From contig JACQLL010000071.1 of NCBI GenBank assembly GCA_016234025.1, positions 1-9,003 on the forward strand: DNA of 9,003 bases, in the 5' to 3' direction. The DNA is from Candidatus Pacearchaeota archaeon (GTDB lineage: Archaea > Nanobdellota > Nanobdellia > Pacearchaeales > GW2011-AR1). A model generated the notes under the pieces. The model had not been told where the DNA came from and ran no database searches. It saw only the letters and a list, made by a program, of their open reading frames with translations. The position numbers were made by a program, and so were the translations under genes. This document shows, in pieces, positions 1 through 8,992 of this stretch; position 1 is the first letter of the stretch, and every line of letters starts with the position of its first letter.

Positions 1-5
1 CCCTA

Positions 6-50
6 ATAGTCCACCAATAAAGCAACCGAAAGATTAAATTGGTGGACTAT
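6..50. repeat. Perfect 13-bp inverted repeat upstream of the lyase gene
   Basis: The arm ATAGTCCACCAAT at 6-18 is exactly mirrored by ATTGGTGGACTAT at 38-50, with a 19-base A-rich spacer. The repeat ends 3 bp before the TATA-like box of the lyase gene. It could be a hairpin terminator of a gene to the left, an operator or activator site, or the end of a small mobile element. No T-run follows the right arm, so a classical intrinsic terminator on the + strand is less likely. The sequence shows the structure only; the role is unknown. Confidence 0.75.
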
Positions 51-53
51 AAC

Positions 54-63
54 TATTTAAATA
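54..63 (+). promoter_or_regulatory. Archaeal TATA-like box of the lyase gene
   Basis: The 10-bp palindrome TATTTAAATA is centred 24-25 bp before the ATG at 83. No Shine-Dalgarno-like motif lies in the bases just before the ATG (tcttgtttacga). A TATA box at this distance with no ribosome binding site fits a leaderless or nearly leaderless archaeal transcript. This is inferred from spacing and composition. Confidence 0.5.
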
Positions 64-82
64 AATATTATCTTGTTTACGA

Positions 83-2074
83 ATGGAAAGATTGAAAATT
101 TATTTAATAATTCTTTTGACTATTTTTTCGGCCTCTTTGCTTGCAGTTGTTTCCAATGTTATTGAGAAGAGAGGAGATGATATCATAGGTTTTGCGGTTA
201 ATCAGAATCCCCCGACGCAAATTCCTGCGTTTCCGGGAGCAGAAGGTTTTGGAGCGGAGACGAGAGGAGGAAGGGGAGGCGAGGTTGTATTTGTCGATAA
301 TCTAAACGACGAAGGTCCGGGCAGTTTGCGTAATGCATTGACAGAGATTAACAAACCGCGAATAGTTATGTTCAGGACGTCCGGAGTAATTTACCAGATG
401 AGAAGATTACAACTTGACTCATCTGATTCTTTCGTGACTGTTGCGGGGAACACGGCTCCGGGTGACGGAATAATAATTGCAAACTATCCGATTGAACTTG
501 AGAACGGATTTCACGACGGAGTGTTCAGATACGTTAGAGTCAGAACCGGAGCGAACGAGCCGTATGTACCGACGACACAACAGAATTATGCAAGTTGTGA
601 TTTCCCAATTGAAGAGTGCAACGATTTCGTTCAACCTGCTTTTAGTATTAAAGATGCGTTTAATTTGCGTTCAGGGGTTTCTAAAGTTATAATCGATCAT
701 TCTTCTTTTTCATGGGCGGTTGATGAGGCAATCGCTGGCGGGAGTAATTTAGAGGATATAACATTTCAGTGGTCGATCATAGCCGAAGGAAGTACGGAAG
801 GTCACGTCGAGCCGGATCATTCAATGGGAGTTTTCTTTGCAGGCCCGAACATGAAGAGAATAAGTTTCCACCATAACTATCTTGCGAACATGAGAAAAAG
901 AAATCCTAAATTTGAAGCAGGAGATTTCAGATGGATAAATAATGTTAATTACAACATGAAGGACCACAATTTTGAGCTGCAAACAAAAGATAATTTCCTG
1001 GAGATGGACATAATTAACAACTACTTTAAAGAAGGACCTCTTAAAGATCCTTCAAGAGATTTCATAATCGTCAGCGGAACAGCTCCAGGAGTGCCGACGC
1101 CAAGTTTCTACATAAGCGGAAACACTGCCGTCGATGTGAACGGAAATCTTCTTAGCTATTTCAATCCATTAGACCAATGGAGTTTAGTAAAACGAAATGC
1201 AGACAAAGAAATAATTGAGGCAAACAAAAGGAATTCTCCTAAATCGACGCAACCGATTTTCTCGATAACTATTGAGTCAGCAGAACAGGCAAAGGATTTA
1301 GTTTTAGCAAATGCCGGCGCGACTTTGCCGAAGCGAGATTCTGTTGATACGAGAATTGTCAATGATTTTTTTTCTGGAACAGGCAGTTTGGGAATTAGAA
1401 GCGGCTATCCAGGTTTGCGGTCATCTCAACCTCCTGCTGATTCTGACAACGACGGAATGCCTGACAGCTGGGAGACGCAATTTAGTTTGAATCCGAACCT
1501 TGCTTCTGATAACATCCTTGACTCTGACAACGACGGCTACACAAACTTAGAAGAGTATATATACAACACGCAGCCGACTGAAACGCAAGATGCACAGCAA
1601 CCGCAGCAATATTATCGCTTTGAAAATAATATTTGTGTGTTAGTTGAACTTCTGCTTTCTGAAGTGACAGAGAACGATTTCGTGACGAGAGCGGAGTGCG
1701 AAACAAATATAATTGCAGACAGCGACGAGTTGTCTTATTATCGTTTTGTGAATAATGAATGCTCTCTGGTTACTTTGTCGCAGGAAGAAAGGACAACTAA
1801 CGACTACGTCACGAGGCAGGAATGCGAGAGTTTTATCGTCGTGGAAGATGCGCAAGCAGGCGAGGAAGAATCTGGAGGTTCAGGAGCAACGGCCAACTTG
1901 CAAACAGAACCTGAAGAAAATCTTATAGAAAGAATATTGGCTCTCAAAGACAACGAGCCAGAGCTAATGTGGTCGATAGTCATTGCATTAGCAAGCGGGA
2001 GTTTGATAATGTTAATAATAATATCAAAACTATTAAAAAGACAAAGATTTTACAGAAATTATGAGGAAAGGTAA
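83..2074 (+). CDS. Membrane-anchored pectate-lyase-like (PL1-type beta-helix) protein
   Basis: This is a 663-aa exported protein that probably cleaves or binds acidic polysaccharide outside the cell. Residues 1-25 form a signal peptide (basic start, then a hydrophobic run). Residues 48-445 resemble bacterial pectate lyases of polysaccharide lyase family 1: AFPGAEGFGAETRGGRGG at 49-66, GPGSLRNAL at 78-86, AGNTAPGDGI at 121-130, IDHSSFSWAVDE at 204-215 and HHNYLANMRKRNP at 263-275. In family 1 the catalytic Arg lies in an RxPxxR motif. Here the matching stretch is R273-N-P-K-F-E278, so the first Arg is kept and the last is Glu. Then come two calcium-binding aspartate motifs (453-464, 480-491), two copies of a cysteine mini-domain (510-585), a Gly/Glu-rich linker, one transmembrane helix (about 629-650) and a basic cytoplasmic tail. 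The enzyme would therefore be held on the outer face of the membrane. It is the only gene on this strand here. The fold is well supported; the substrate is not known. Confidence 0.85.
   Translation: MERLKIYLIILLTIFSASLLAVVSNVIEKRGDDIIGFAVNQNPPTQIPAFPGAEGFGAETRGGRGGEVVFVDNLNDEGPGSLRNALTEINKPRIVMFRTSGVIYQMRRLQLDSSDSFVTVAGNTAPGDGIIIANYPIELENGFHDGVFRYVRVRTGANEPYVPTTQQNYASCDFPIEECNDFVQPAFSIKDAFNLRSGVSKVIIDHSSFSWAVDEAIAGGSNLEDITFQWSIIAEGSTEGHVEPDHSMGVFFAGPNMKRISFHHNYLANMRKRNPKFEAGDFRWINNVNYNMKDHNFELQTKDNFLEMDIINNYFKEGPLKDPSRDFIIVSGTAPGVPTPSFYISGNTAVDVNGNLLSYFNPLDQWSLVKRNADKEIIEANKRNSPKSTQPIFSITIESAEQAKDLVLANAGATLPKRDSVDTRIVNDFFSGTGSLGIRSGYPGLRSSQPPADSDNDGMPDSWETQFSLNPNLASDNILDSDNDGYTNLEEYIYNTQPTETQDAQQPQQYYRFENNICVLVELLLSEVTENDFVTRAECETNIIADSDELSYYRFVNNECSLVTLSQEERTTNDYVTRQECESFIVVEDAQAGEEESGGSGATANLQTEPEENLIERILALKDNEPELMWSIVIALASGSLIMLIIISKLLKRQRFYRNYEER
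1439..1555 (+). repeat. Two DSDNDG calcium-binding motifs in the lyase linker
   Basis: Residues 453-464 (DSDNDGMPDSWE) and 480-491 (DSDNDGYTNLEE) are two aspartate-rich loops. They match the DxDxDG pattern of thrombospondin type 3 and dockerin-like calcium-binding repeats, which are common in secreted proteins of archaea and bacteria. They probably stiffen the link between the catalytic beta-helix and the stalk when calcium is bound. Confidence 0.75.
1610..1837 (+). repeat. Tandem two-cysteine mini-domain (YYRF...C...TRxECE), two copies
   Basis: Residues 510-543 and 552-585 of the lyase are two 34-residue copies. Each follows the pattern YYRF-x-NN-x-C, a variable middle, then ND-(F/Y)-VTR-x-ECE. 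Each copy has two cysteines (518 and 539; 560 and 581) at the same spacing, which suggests one disulfide per copy. The copies sit between the catalytic domain and the membrane helix, so they look like a stalk or binding module. I cannot name the family with confidence. Confidence 0.7.
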
Positions 2075-2121
2075 TGTTTCTGTCTGTGTTTTATTGATCA
2101 TTCTTCTCGAAAATAATCAAC
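2075..2121. terminator. Convergent intergenic gap, probable bidirectional termination region
   Basis: The 47 bp between the two convergent stop codons are T-rich on the + strand (TGTTTCTGTCTGTGTTTT) and carry TTATTTTC on the - strand. A weak imperfect hairpin (TTGATCAT paired with ATAATCAA, one mismatch) lies within it. Archaeal termination often needs only T-rich runs, so the gap probably ends both transcripts. This is inference from position and composition. Confidence 0.35.
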
Positions 2122-5100
2122 TTAGTTTGTTACATTTATCACAATGGTTTCTTCATCCCACAATTCTCCATCAGTCACGTTGAAGGTTACATTGTAGTTG
2201 CCAATTGCATCATTCAGTGGAGTCCAATTAAATAATCCTTGTGCAGAATCAAAAGTAAACGCAAATGAAAATGCATTTGGTTTAGGCAGAATCTCTCTGG
2301 CGTTAGTAAAGTAAGTAAGGGTATCATTATCAGGGTCTGTTGCATTTAAGTCAATCATTAAATTTTCATTTACTCTAACTTCTTGATTTCCAATGGGGTC
2401 GAGGATTGGCGGGGAGTTGGTTTGATTAACTCTAACAATTATGGTCCTATTGAAGATATCGTTTCCAGGATTTGTGTCTATAAAATCAGCAAAGGGACTT
2501 AATATCGCATATACCATATGGGCTCCTGTAGGGTATGGACTCCAGCTTACATTGGTGTTAATTGTTTGATTAACCACTATGTCAAATAAGGGAGATTCTC
2601 CAATTAAGACTCCATCTTCATAGGGGAGACCATCAAAGAAAAAAACACTTATATTTGACACTTTTTGCCCGCCCAAGTTTTTTATTTCTGCCGTAATCTC
2701 AATTATTTCCCACTCCATAGGGCTTTCATCAGAAAATGTTAAATTTAAAATAGCCAAATCTGAATTTTTTTCTACTGTAAAAGTCTTAAAACCTTCTCTC
2801 GTAAAATTAAATCCTTCATAGTTACCATCTACTAAAGAAGAGATTATATATCCTCCTTCTATCGAAGTGTCTGAAAAATTATTGCCGAATATTGCATCAC
2901 CGGGATATCCATCGTCATGTAGCCCATCATCAAATAAAGGCAGAATGATAACATCGTTATTAGGTTTTGTTATTTCTACACTGATATTTGAGTCAATCAC
3001 CGTTGTATTAAATAATGTTACGCCGATAATTTTAACTTGCTCATTTGCTTTATAGGTGTAATTATTAGTCCCTATACCTGTAAAGAGCAGTGTTTCCATT
3101 ACCGTGGTTATTGTATAACTTTCAACTCCACTTACATTTACGCCCTCTATCAAAAGCACCCACTCTCCTGGTTCGGGATCGCTTATCTCATAAACCTGAG
3201 ATATCATATTATTTTTTGTATAATTTACGTTTGGGAAAGTCCCATAATTAGAGATATTGATTATTTCCTTGCTTGGTGTGATAAGGGTCAACGGAAGATC
3301 AGAGAAATTTTGCCATATATGGATAATTGCCATTTTTTGGATTGTTGAGTCTACACTTAAAGAATGGTTATTTCGGTCGCCCTCTACAATTAAGCTCTCT
3401 ATTTCTAAAGGAAAATGAACTGGAAGTGGTTCTTCTTCTATCGGTAAGTCGCTTCCTCTGTTGTCCATCTCTTCATTGAATGCTAAATATCTCTTCACTT
3501 GGGCTATAACATCCGGATGTTTAGCCATACCAACCAAACCAAGCGATTCAACAAAGGGAGGTGTAACAAAGTGAAATCCTCCCGGTATTTCAGTATTTGG
3601 AACATATCGGTCTCTACTGAATAAATCCATACTGTCTACATGCACAACAAAATCACCACTATTATGAATACCAAGTCTTTGAATTTCCCTTTCGCCAATG
3701 AAAGGAATATTTATCATAAAGGGGGTGTGTACCACTGTAGGCCACCCAGTGCCCTCAATGTTATAATAATACACTCCATTAGGCGGGGGAGGAAAAGTAT
3801 CATCTCTTGGGAATTGTACTGGCCAAGAAGAATGAATTGCTGAATATATGTTTGAGTTAAGTTGTGCCAGAAATACACTGTGCGGCTCCATCTGTATCGC
3901 AGATGGTCCAACAAGATTATCCACTGTATTTTGTAATGCTTGACGGATAACTATACCTCCTCCTGGCGGCAAGGCGACAATTTTACTTATCACAACAGAA
4001 ACTGCATTCACCGAACTCTTTCTTAGTAAACTTAAATCACTTCCATGATTAGGTGTACTTAACATTATTAATTTTCTTACGTCATTTCCAAAAAGAGGTT
4101 TTTGGATATACCATCTTGATTCTAAACCTCCTTGGCTATGTGCAACAATGTCGATTTTTTCTACCCCTGTTACGATTTTAACTCGCTTAATTGCGGCATT
4201 AAGCTGTCTTGTAAGTCCTTTAATATCTCCGTTTGATGGCGTGAAACCCGGCAATCCTAACATTTCTCCTACTCTAAAAACTTTATATCCCTCCTTCTCT
4301 AATTCTAATTCCATTGTGCCCCATACACTATCATCTGCATAAATTCCATGCGCTAGTAAAACAGGAGTGCATTTTAGACTACATCCAGTTTTATTAAAAT
4401 CGTCCCACCCCTGAGCAAAATCACAAGTGTTGTTGATACCTAAATTAGCAGAACCGCCAGACCGAGTTATGTCAGTCATGTTATTAAAACAAACAATATT
4501 TCTAGTAGCATTATTATAGCTAGAAGATTCAAATACCACCCCATTTTCTTTATTCTTTTTTACGGTATTGTTGACTAAGACGTTATAACTAGAGCTAAAA
4601 AAAGTTATTCCGTCTTTAATATTGAAATTCAGAGTATTATTTATTAATCTGTTGCTGATTCCATTATAAAGATAAATCCCACTTTCCGTATTGTTAAATA
4701 CATTATTATTTGTTATGTTATTATAATCAGAATTCTCTAAAAAGATTCCGCTTTTGTTATTTTCGTTTACTATATTCCCGTAGATAGAATTGTTGTTTGA
4801 TCCACCATAACCTTGTAAACCTAGTAAATATATCCCATTTAGATCATTGAAACTAATGGTATTGTTTAGAATGTTGTTTGAGTTACTGTAGTACAATAAA
4901 ACACCATTTCCATATAATGGAGGGAAAAACTTTTTGTTGTTCATTATAACATTATTTGTTATATTATTGTAATCATTGCTGATAAACCCGCTTACCCAAA
5001 TACCTGTTCCATTATTGTTCGATATATTATTGTTATCAATTATATTGTTCTTACCAGAAATAAGAAGACCTATTCCCCCATTTGAATTTATTACATTACC

Positions 5101-6450
5101 AATTATCCTATCTGAAGCATTAAAGGTGTAAACTCCAATAAATCTGTTTAAACTAACAGTACTATTAACTAATAAGTTATCACGTGAATTTTCAAGCTGA
5201 ACTCCCTTGTAATTTGAGTTAAAAGAGCCATTAACAATAGTATTATTGAATGAGCGTGCAAGATAAAGCCCTGTTTCAAACTGATATTCGTGACTAGTAA
5301 CTATCTCGTCATCATTCTCATGTAATGTATTATCATTGGCGATGATGTTTTCAAAAACATTATCTTTTGAGTTCTCAAGGTAAAATCCTATAAAGTTTCC
5401 TGACGAGTTTATATTTGAAAAAATAGAGTCATCAGTATTTAGAATAAGCATTCCATTATTCCCTCCAAATCTTGAGGAGTTGCTCCCTTCAATAATCACA
5501 TTGTTGATAATAGAATTGTCAGCGTTGCAAAGAATCAACTCAGAGACGCGTTCGTTCTCAAGATTAACCTGAGAATTGAAGAATTTTATGGGCCTGCCAC
5601 CAGAGCCAATATTATCTTCTATTATGTTATCGCAAGTAATAGGACTCCCTCCTTTATAAAACTCTATATCGAAATATGAGCTCTCATTTATTTCATTTTC
5701 TCTTATCACATTTTCAGTGTTTTCTGTATAGTTGGTGAAAAAAATTCCAAACACTGTTGATGTTATGCTATTCCCAACAACCTGGTTTCTTGAGGCGCCA
5801 TCGAATTTAACTCCATACACTGCATAGGTGATATTATTGTTTGTGATAATATTCCTTGTTGATGACCTATCAAGAGAGACAGCCATATTTTCTCCTCCGA
5901 TAAGTTCAATAGAATTGCCTCTGATTATGTTATCAGAGGAAGCCGCCAAGTATATCCCTCTGGAGAGCCCTGCGTAGGAGAAACGTAGTATGCGATTGTC
6001 CTGTAAAGTATTACGGTGAGAATTTTCAACCCGAAAGCCATAACTTGGTTCAAAATCAAAAAGATTTCCAAATTCAACCACATTATTTATAAGTAAATTG
6101 TCATTGAAATTAAGTAAAACTCCTGTATTAAAATCTTCTATATTGCAGTTTTTTATGACGCTGTTTGGGCTATTGACAGTTATCCCACTTGAATCTAGAT
6201 CGTCATTTATCAAACCACGCAAATAATGTCCGTTACAATCTAATGTAACCGGCTCATAACCTTGAATGATTAAGCCGTCTTGCGAATAACCACAATTAAT
6301 ATCATAATCCATAACTTGGCTAAAAACTAAAGTATCACCACAATTACATCTAACCTCCCCGCCACAATCAGCAGCGTCAACGCCGACAACACCGAAAATA
6401 ACTATAGAAAGAAAAATTCCGAGAAAAATAAAATATCTGACACCTCTCAT
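2122..6450 (-). CDS. Giant secreted beta-helix / alpha-beta hydrolase (lipase-like) / Ig-module protein
   Basis: This is a 1442-aa exported multidomain protein, likely an extracellular esterase or lipase with binding modules. Residues 1-27 are a signal peptide (MRGVRYFIF, then a hydrophobic run ending VDAA). Residues about 88-673 form a right-handed beta-helix of the NosD/periplasmic copper-binding type, with Asn-rich rungs. Residues about 693-993 form an alpha/beta hydrolase: oxyanion segment LLAHGIYADDSVWG (HG 701-702), nucleophile elbow AHSQGG with Ser772, candidate acid Asp933 in NSGDFVV, and candidate His960 or His978. Residues 1013-1118 look like a PPC-type beta-sandwich (PEPGEWVLLIEG), 1120-1228 a second sandwich with DDGLHDDGYPGD, 1229-1341 a CARDB domain and 1346-1442 a cadherin/He_PIG-like Ig domain (NSPPILDPIGNQEV). 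N-glycosylation sequons are numerous. There is no C-terminal anchor. I chose the ATG at 6450 because it keeps the signal peptide and lies 26-27 bp from a TATA-like box. The upstream in-frame ATG at 6471 would add 7 residues but sits against that box. Confidence 0.85.
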   Translation of the reverse strand: MRGVRYFIFLGIFLSIVIFGVVGVDAADCGGEVRCNCGDTLVFSQVMDYDINCGYSQDGLIIQGYEPVTLDCNGHYLRGLINDDLDSSGITVNSPNSVIKNCNIEDFNTGVLLNFNDNLLINNVVEFGNLFDFEPSYGFRVENSHRNTLQDNRILRFSYAGLSRGIYLAASSDNIIRGNSIELIGGENMAVSLDRSSTRNIITNNNITYAVYGVKFDGASRNQVVGNSITSTVFGIFFTNYTENTENVIRENEINESSYFDIEFYKGGSPITCDNIIEDNIGSGGRPIKFFNSQVNLENERVSELILCNADNSIINNVIIEGSNSSRFGGNNGMLILNTDDSIFSNINSSGNFIGFYLENSKDNVFENIIANDNTLHENDDEIVTSHEYQFETGLYLARSFNNTIVNGSFNSNYKGVQLENSRDNLLVNSTVSLNRFIGVYTFNASDRIIGNVINSNGGIGLLISGKNNIIDNNNISNNNGTGIWVSGFISNDYNNITNNVIMNNKKFFPPLYGNGVLLYYSNSNNILNNTISFNDLNGIYLLGLQGYGGSNNNSIYGNIVNENNKSGIFLENSDYNNITNNNVFNNTESGIYLYNGISNRLINNTLNFNIKDGITFFSSSYNVLVNNTVKKNKENGVVFESSSYNNATRNIVCFNNMTDITRSGGSANLGINNTCDFAQGWDDFNKTGCSLKCTPVLLAHGIYADDSVWGTMELELEKEGYKVFRVGEMLGLPGFTPSNGDIKGLTRQLNAAIKRVKIVTGVEKIDIVAHSQGGLESRWYIQKPLFGNDVRKLIMLSTPNHGSDLSLLRKSSVNAVSVVISKIVALPPGGGIVIRQALQNTVDNLVGPSAIQMEPHSVFLAQLNSNIYSAIHSSWPVQFPRDDTFPPPPNGVYYYNIEGTGWPTVVHTPFMINIPFIGEREIQRLGIHNSGDFVVHVDSMDLFSRDRYVPNTEIPGGFHFVTPPFVESLGLVGMAKHPDVIAQVKRYLAFNEEMDNRGSDLPIEEEPLPVHFPLEIESLIVEGDRNNHSLSVDSTIQKMAIIHIWQNFSDLPLTLITPSKEIINISNYGTFPNVNYTKNNMISQVYEISDPEPGEWVLLIEGVNVSGVESYTITTVMETLLFTGIGTNNYTYKANEQVKIIGVTLFNTTVIDSNISVEITKPNNDVIILPLFDDGLHDDGYPGDAIFGNNFSDTSIEGGYIISSLVDGNYEGFNFTREGFKTFTVEKNSDLAILNLTFSDESPMEWEIIEITAEIKNLGGQKVSNISVFFFDGLPYEDGVLIGESPLFDIVVNQTINTNVSWSPYPTGAHMVYAILSPFADFIDTNPGNDIFNRTIIVRVNQTNSPPILDPIGNQEVRVNENLMIDLNATDPDNDTLTYFTNAREILPKPNAFSFAFTFDSAQGLFNWTPLNDAIGNYNVTFNVTDGELWDEETIVINVTN
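3472..4374 (-). other. Alpha/beta hydrolase (lipase-like) domain inside the giant protein
   Basis: This segment holds the recognisable catalytic core. PVLLAHGIYADDSVW matches the HG oxyanion strand of triacylglycerol lipases. IDIVAHSQGGLESRW matches the GxSxG nucleophile elbow, with Ala in the first position as in many lipases of this group. LIMLSTPNHGSDL matches the strand that follows it in the same families. A late SGDFVV segment resembles the DGxV acid site. The final FHFVT and AKHPDVIAQVKRYL segments supply candidate histidines. A catalytic triad is therefore plausible, but which His is used cannot be settled by eye. Confidence 0.8.
4477..5064 (-). repeat. Regular Asn-rich beta-helix rungs (NosD-like)
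   Basis: About eight successive rungs of roughly 22-28 residues repeat the pattern NN-x-I-x-N-N-x-I/V, a short turn, then G-I/V-x-L (for example YNNITNNNVFNNTESGIYLY). The stacked Asn positions are typical of an Asn ladder in right-handed parallel beta-helices. The DNA is correspondingly AT-rich and quasi-repetitive. Looser rungs continue toward the N-terminus to about 6189. Such helices bind or process carbohydrates or act as adhesins in other proteins; the function here is not known. Confidence 0.8.
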
Positions 6451-6471
6451 CTCTATATTACTAACTCTCAT

Positions 6472-6481
6472 CTATAAATAG
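6472..6481 (-). promoter_or_regulatory. TATA-like box between groEL and the giant hydrolase gene
   Basis: On the - strand the bases CTATTTATAG contain TATTTATA, whose centre lies 26-27 bp before the ATG at 6450. That is the spacing expected for a leaderless archaeal transcript starting at that ATG. No Shine-Dalgarno motif precedes either candidate start. The box sits in the very short gap after the groEL stop, so the hydrolase may have its own promoter as well as read-through from the chaperonin cluster. Confidence 0.45.
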
Positions 6482-6485
6482 ATTT

Positions 6486-8326
<1,841 letters not shown>

Positions 8327-8340
<14 letters not shown>

Positions 8341-8665
8341 CTTTTGCCCCCAATCTTTCCGCGAGTTTTATTAATTCTTCGCCCGCTTCTCTAAAATTAT
8401 AATTGCTTTCCTTAGGAAAATATTCACTAACTCTAACGCCTTCTTCTCTTAACTCCCTCGCCATTCTGCTTTGTTCAACTACTAACTGCAGACGTAAATC
8501 AGAATAACGTATTTCGACAGAGCCATCACTCTCTATGTATCCAAGAGCCAATTTAGATTCTTTTCCTCTAACATAAAGAGTTCCACCTTGAACGAAATAA
8601 TTTCTGCTGTTATCGACTATTTCAATTGTTCTTCCCTGCGATTGTTCTGTTTTCATTTCTGTCAT
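8327..8665 (-). CDS. Unknown 112-aa protein directly after groES
   Basis: I do not recognise this protein. It is soluble and has two apparent halves. Residues about 12-58 alternate hydrophobic and polar residues and look like a small beta-sheet unit (RTIEIVDN, YFVQGGTLYVRG, KLALGYIESDGSVEIRY). Residues about 57-106 look helical (LRLQLVVEQSRMARELREEG and FREAGEELIKLAERLG). There are no cysteines, signal peptide or membrane segment. Its ATG overlaps the groES stop in an ATGA junction, and an AAAGGT site precedes it by 6 bases, so this start is well supported; a second Met at residue 4 is a weaker choice. The 3' end overlaps the next small gene by 14 bp. Tight coupling to groES suggests a role with or near the chaperonin, but no function can be assigned from sequence alone. 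Confidence 0.78.
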
Positions 8666-8934
8666 TCTGCAACCTTTGCTAAAATATCTTTATACTCGAC
8701 TATTAAAAGCTTGTCGCCGTTTAGTTCAAATTCTTCAGAACTATATCCTCCGTACAAAACTTTATCGCCACGTTTTAGCGGAATCAGCGAGCCGTCTTTC
8801 AGTGTTCCTATTTCAACGACTTCGCCTTCCTTTTTTCCTTCAGATGATTTAGGCAAATATATCCCTGATTTTGTTCTTTCTTTGCCTTCGACAGGTCTCA
8901 ATACAATTCTTTCTCCTAATGGTATCAGCTTCAT
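8662..8934 (-). CDS. groES: GroES, 10-kDa co-chaperonin
   Basis: This 90-aa protein is the lid that binds the apical domains of the GroEL ring and closes the folding chamber. It is slightly shorter than E. coli GroES (97 aa). It opens with the family strand MKLIPLGERIVLRPVEG. The mobile loop is at about 17-33 (KERTKSGIYLPKSSEGK), in which Ile25-Tyr26-Leu27 occupies the place of the hydrophobic tripeptide that contacts GroEL. Then come EGEVVEIG, the dome hairpin, GDKVLYGGYSSEEFELNGDKLLIVEYKDILAKV and a short tail. It is the first gene of the chaperonin cluster, and its stop overlaps the next start. The upstream region carries TATA-like boxes. The match to the bacterial-type GroES family is clear. 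Confidence 0.96.
   Translation of the reverse strand: MKLIPLGERIVLRPVEGKERTKSGIYLPKSSEGKKEGEVVEIGTLKDGSLIPLKRGDKVLYGGYSSEEFELNGDKLLIVEYKDILAKVAE
8672..8677 (-). promoter_or_regulatory. Ribosome binding site of the 112-aa gene inside groES
   Basis: On the - strand AAAGGT lies within the last codons of groES, 6 bases before the ATG at 8665. It supports translation of the 112-aa gene from the first Met rather than from Met4, and shows that the overlap with groES is a designed junction rather than a chance ORF. Confidence 0.5.
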
Positions 8935-8956
8935 ACTTTTTTATCTACCTTTCACC

Positions 8957-8964
8957 TTTATAAA
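8957..8964 (-). promoter_or_regulatory. Proximal TATA-like box of the chaperonin cluster
   Basis: The palindromic TTTATAAA is centred 26-27 bp before the groES ATG, the distance expected for a transcript starting at or next to the ATG. It is preceded on the - strand by an A/T-rich run. AAAGGT at 8947-8952 lies between box and start, 12 bases from the ATG. It would be outside a leaderless message but could serve as a ribosome binding site if transcription starts at the more distal box. Confidence 0.5.
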
Positions 8965-8978
8965 TTTTTATCTAATAA

Positions 8979-8992
8979 ACTATATATATAGT
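8979..8992. promoter_or_regulatory. 14-bp perfect palindrome, distal TATA or operator
   Basis: ACTATATATATAGT is a perfect palindrome about 45-58 bp upstream of the groES ATG. It could be a second TATA box giving a leader of roughly 25 bases that includes the AAAGGT site, or the operator of a heat-shock regulator controlling the chaperonin cluster. Alternating TA runs also arise by chance in AT-rich DNA, so the role is open. Confidence 0.4.

Noticed and set aside
3037..3348. 103-codon frame on the + strand inside the giant hydrolase gene
   Set aside because: It is antisense to the PPC-like and following beta-sandwich domains, which have clear protein-level signatures. Its own protein shows no recognisable domain and it has no start signals.
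4477..5064. AT-rich quasi-repetitive DNA considered as a CRISPR-like or tandem repeat array
   Set aside because: The repetition follows codons for beta-helix rungs, the units vary in length and sequence, and the frame is open throughout, so protein repeats explain it.
6470..6483. Inverted repeat ATCTAT-TT-ATAGAT considered as a groEL terminator hairpin
   Set aside because: The stem is only six A/T-rich pairs with a 2-base loop and no T-run follows it. It coincides with the TATA-like box, which explains it better.
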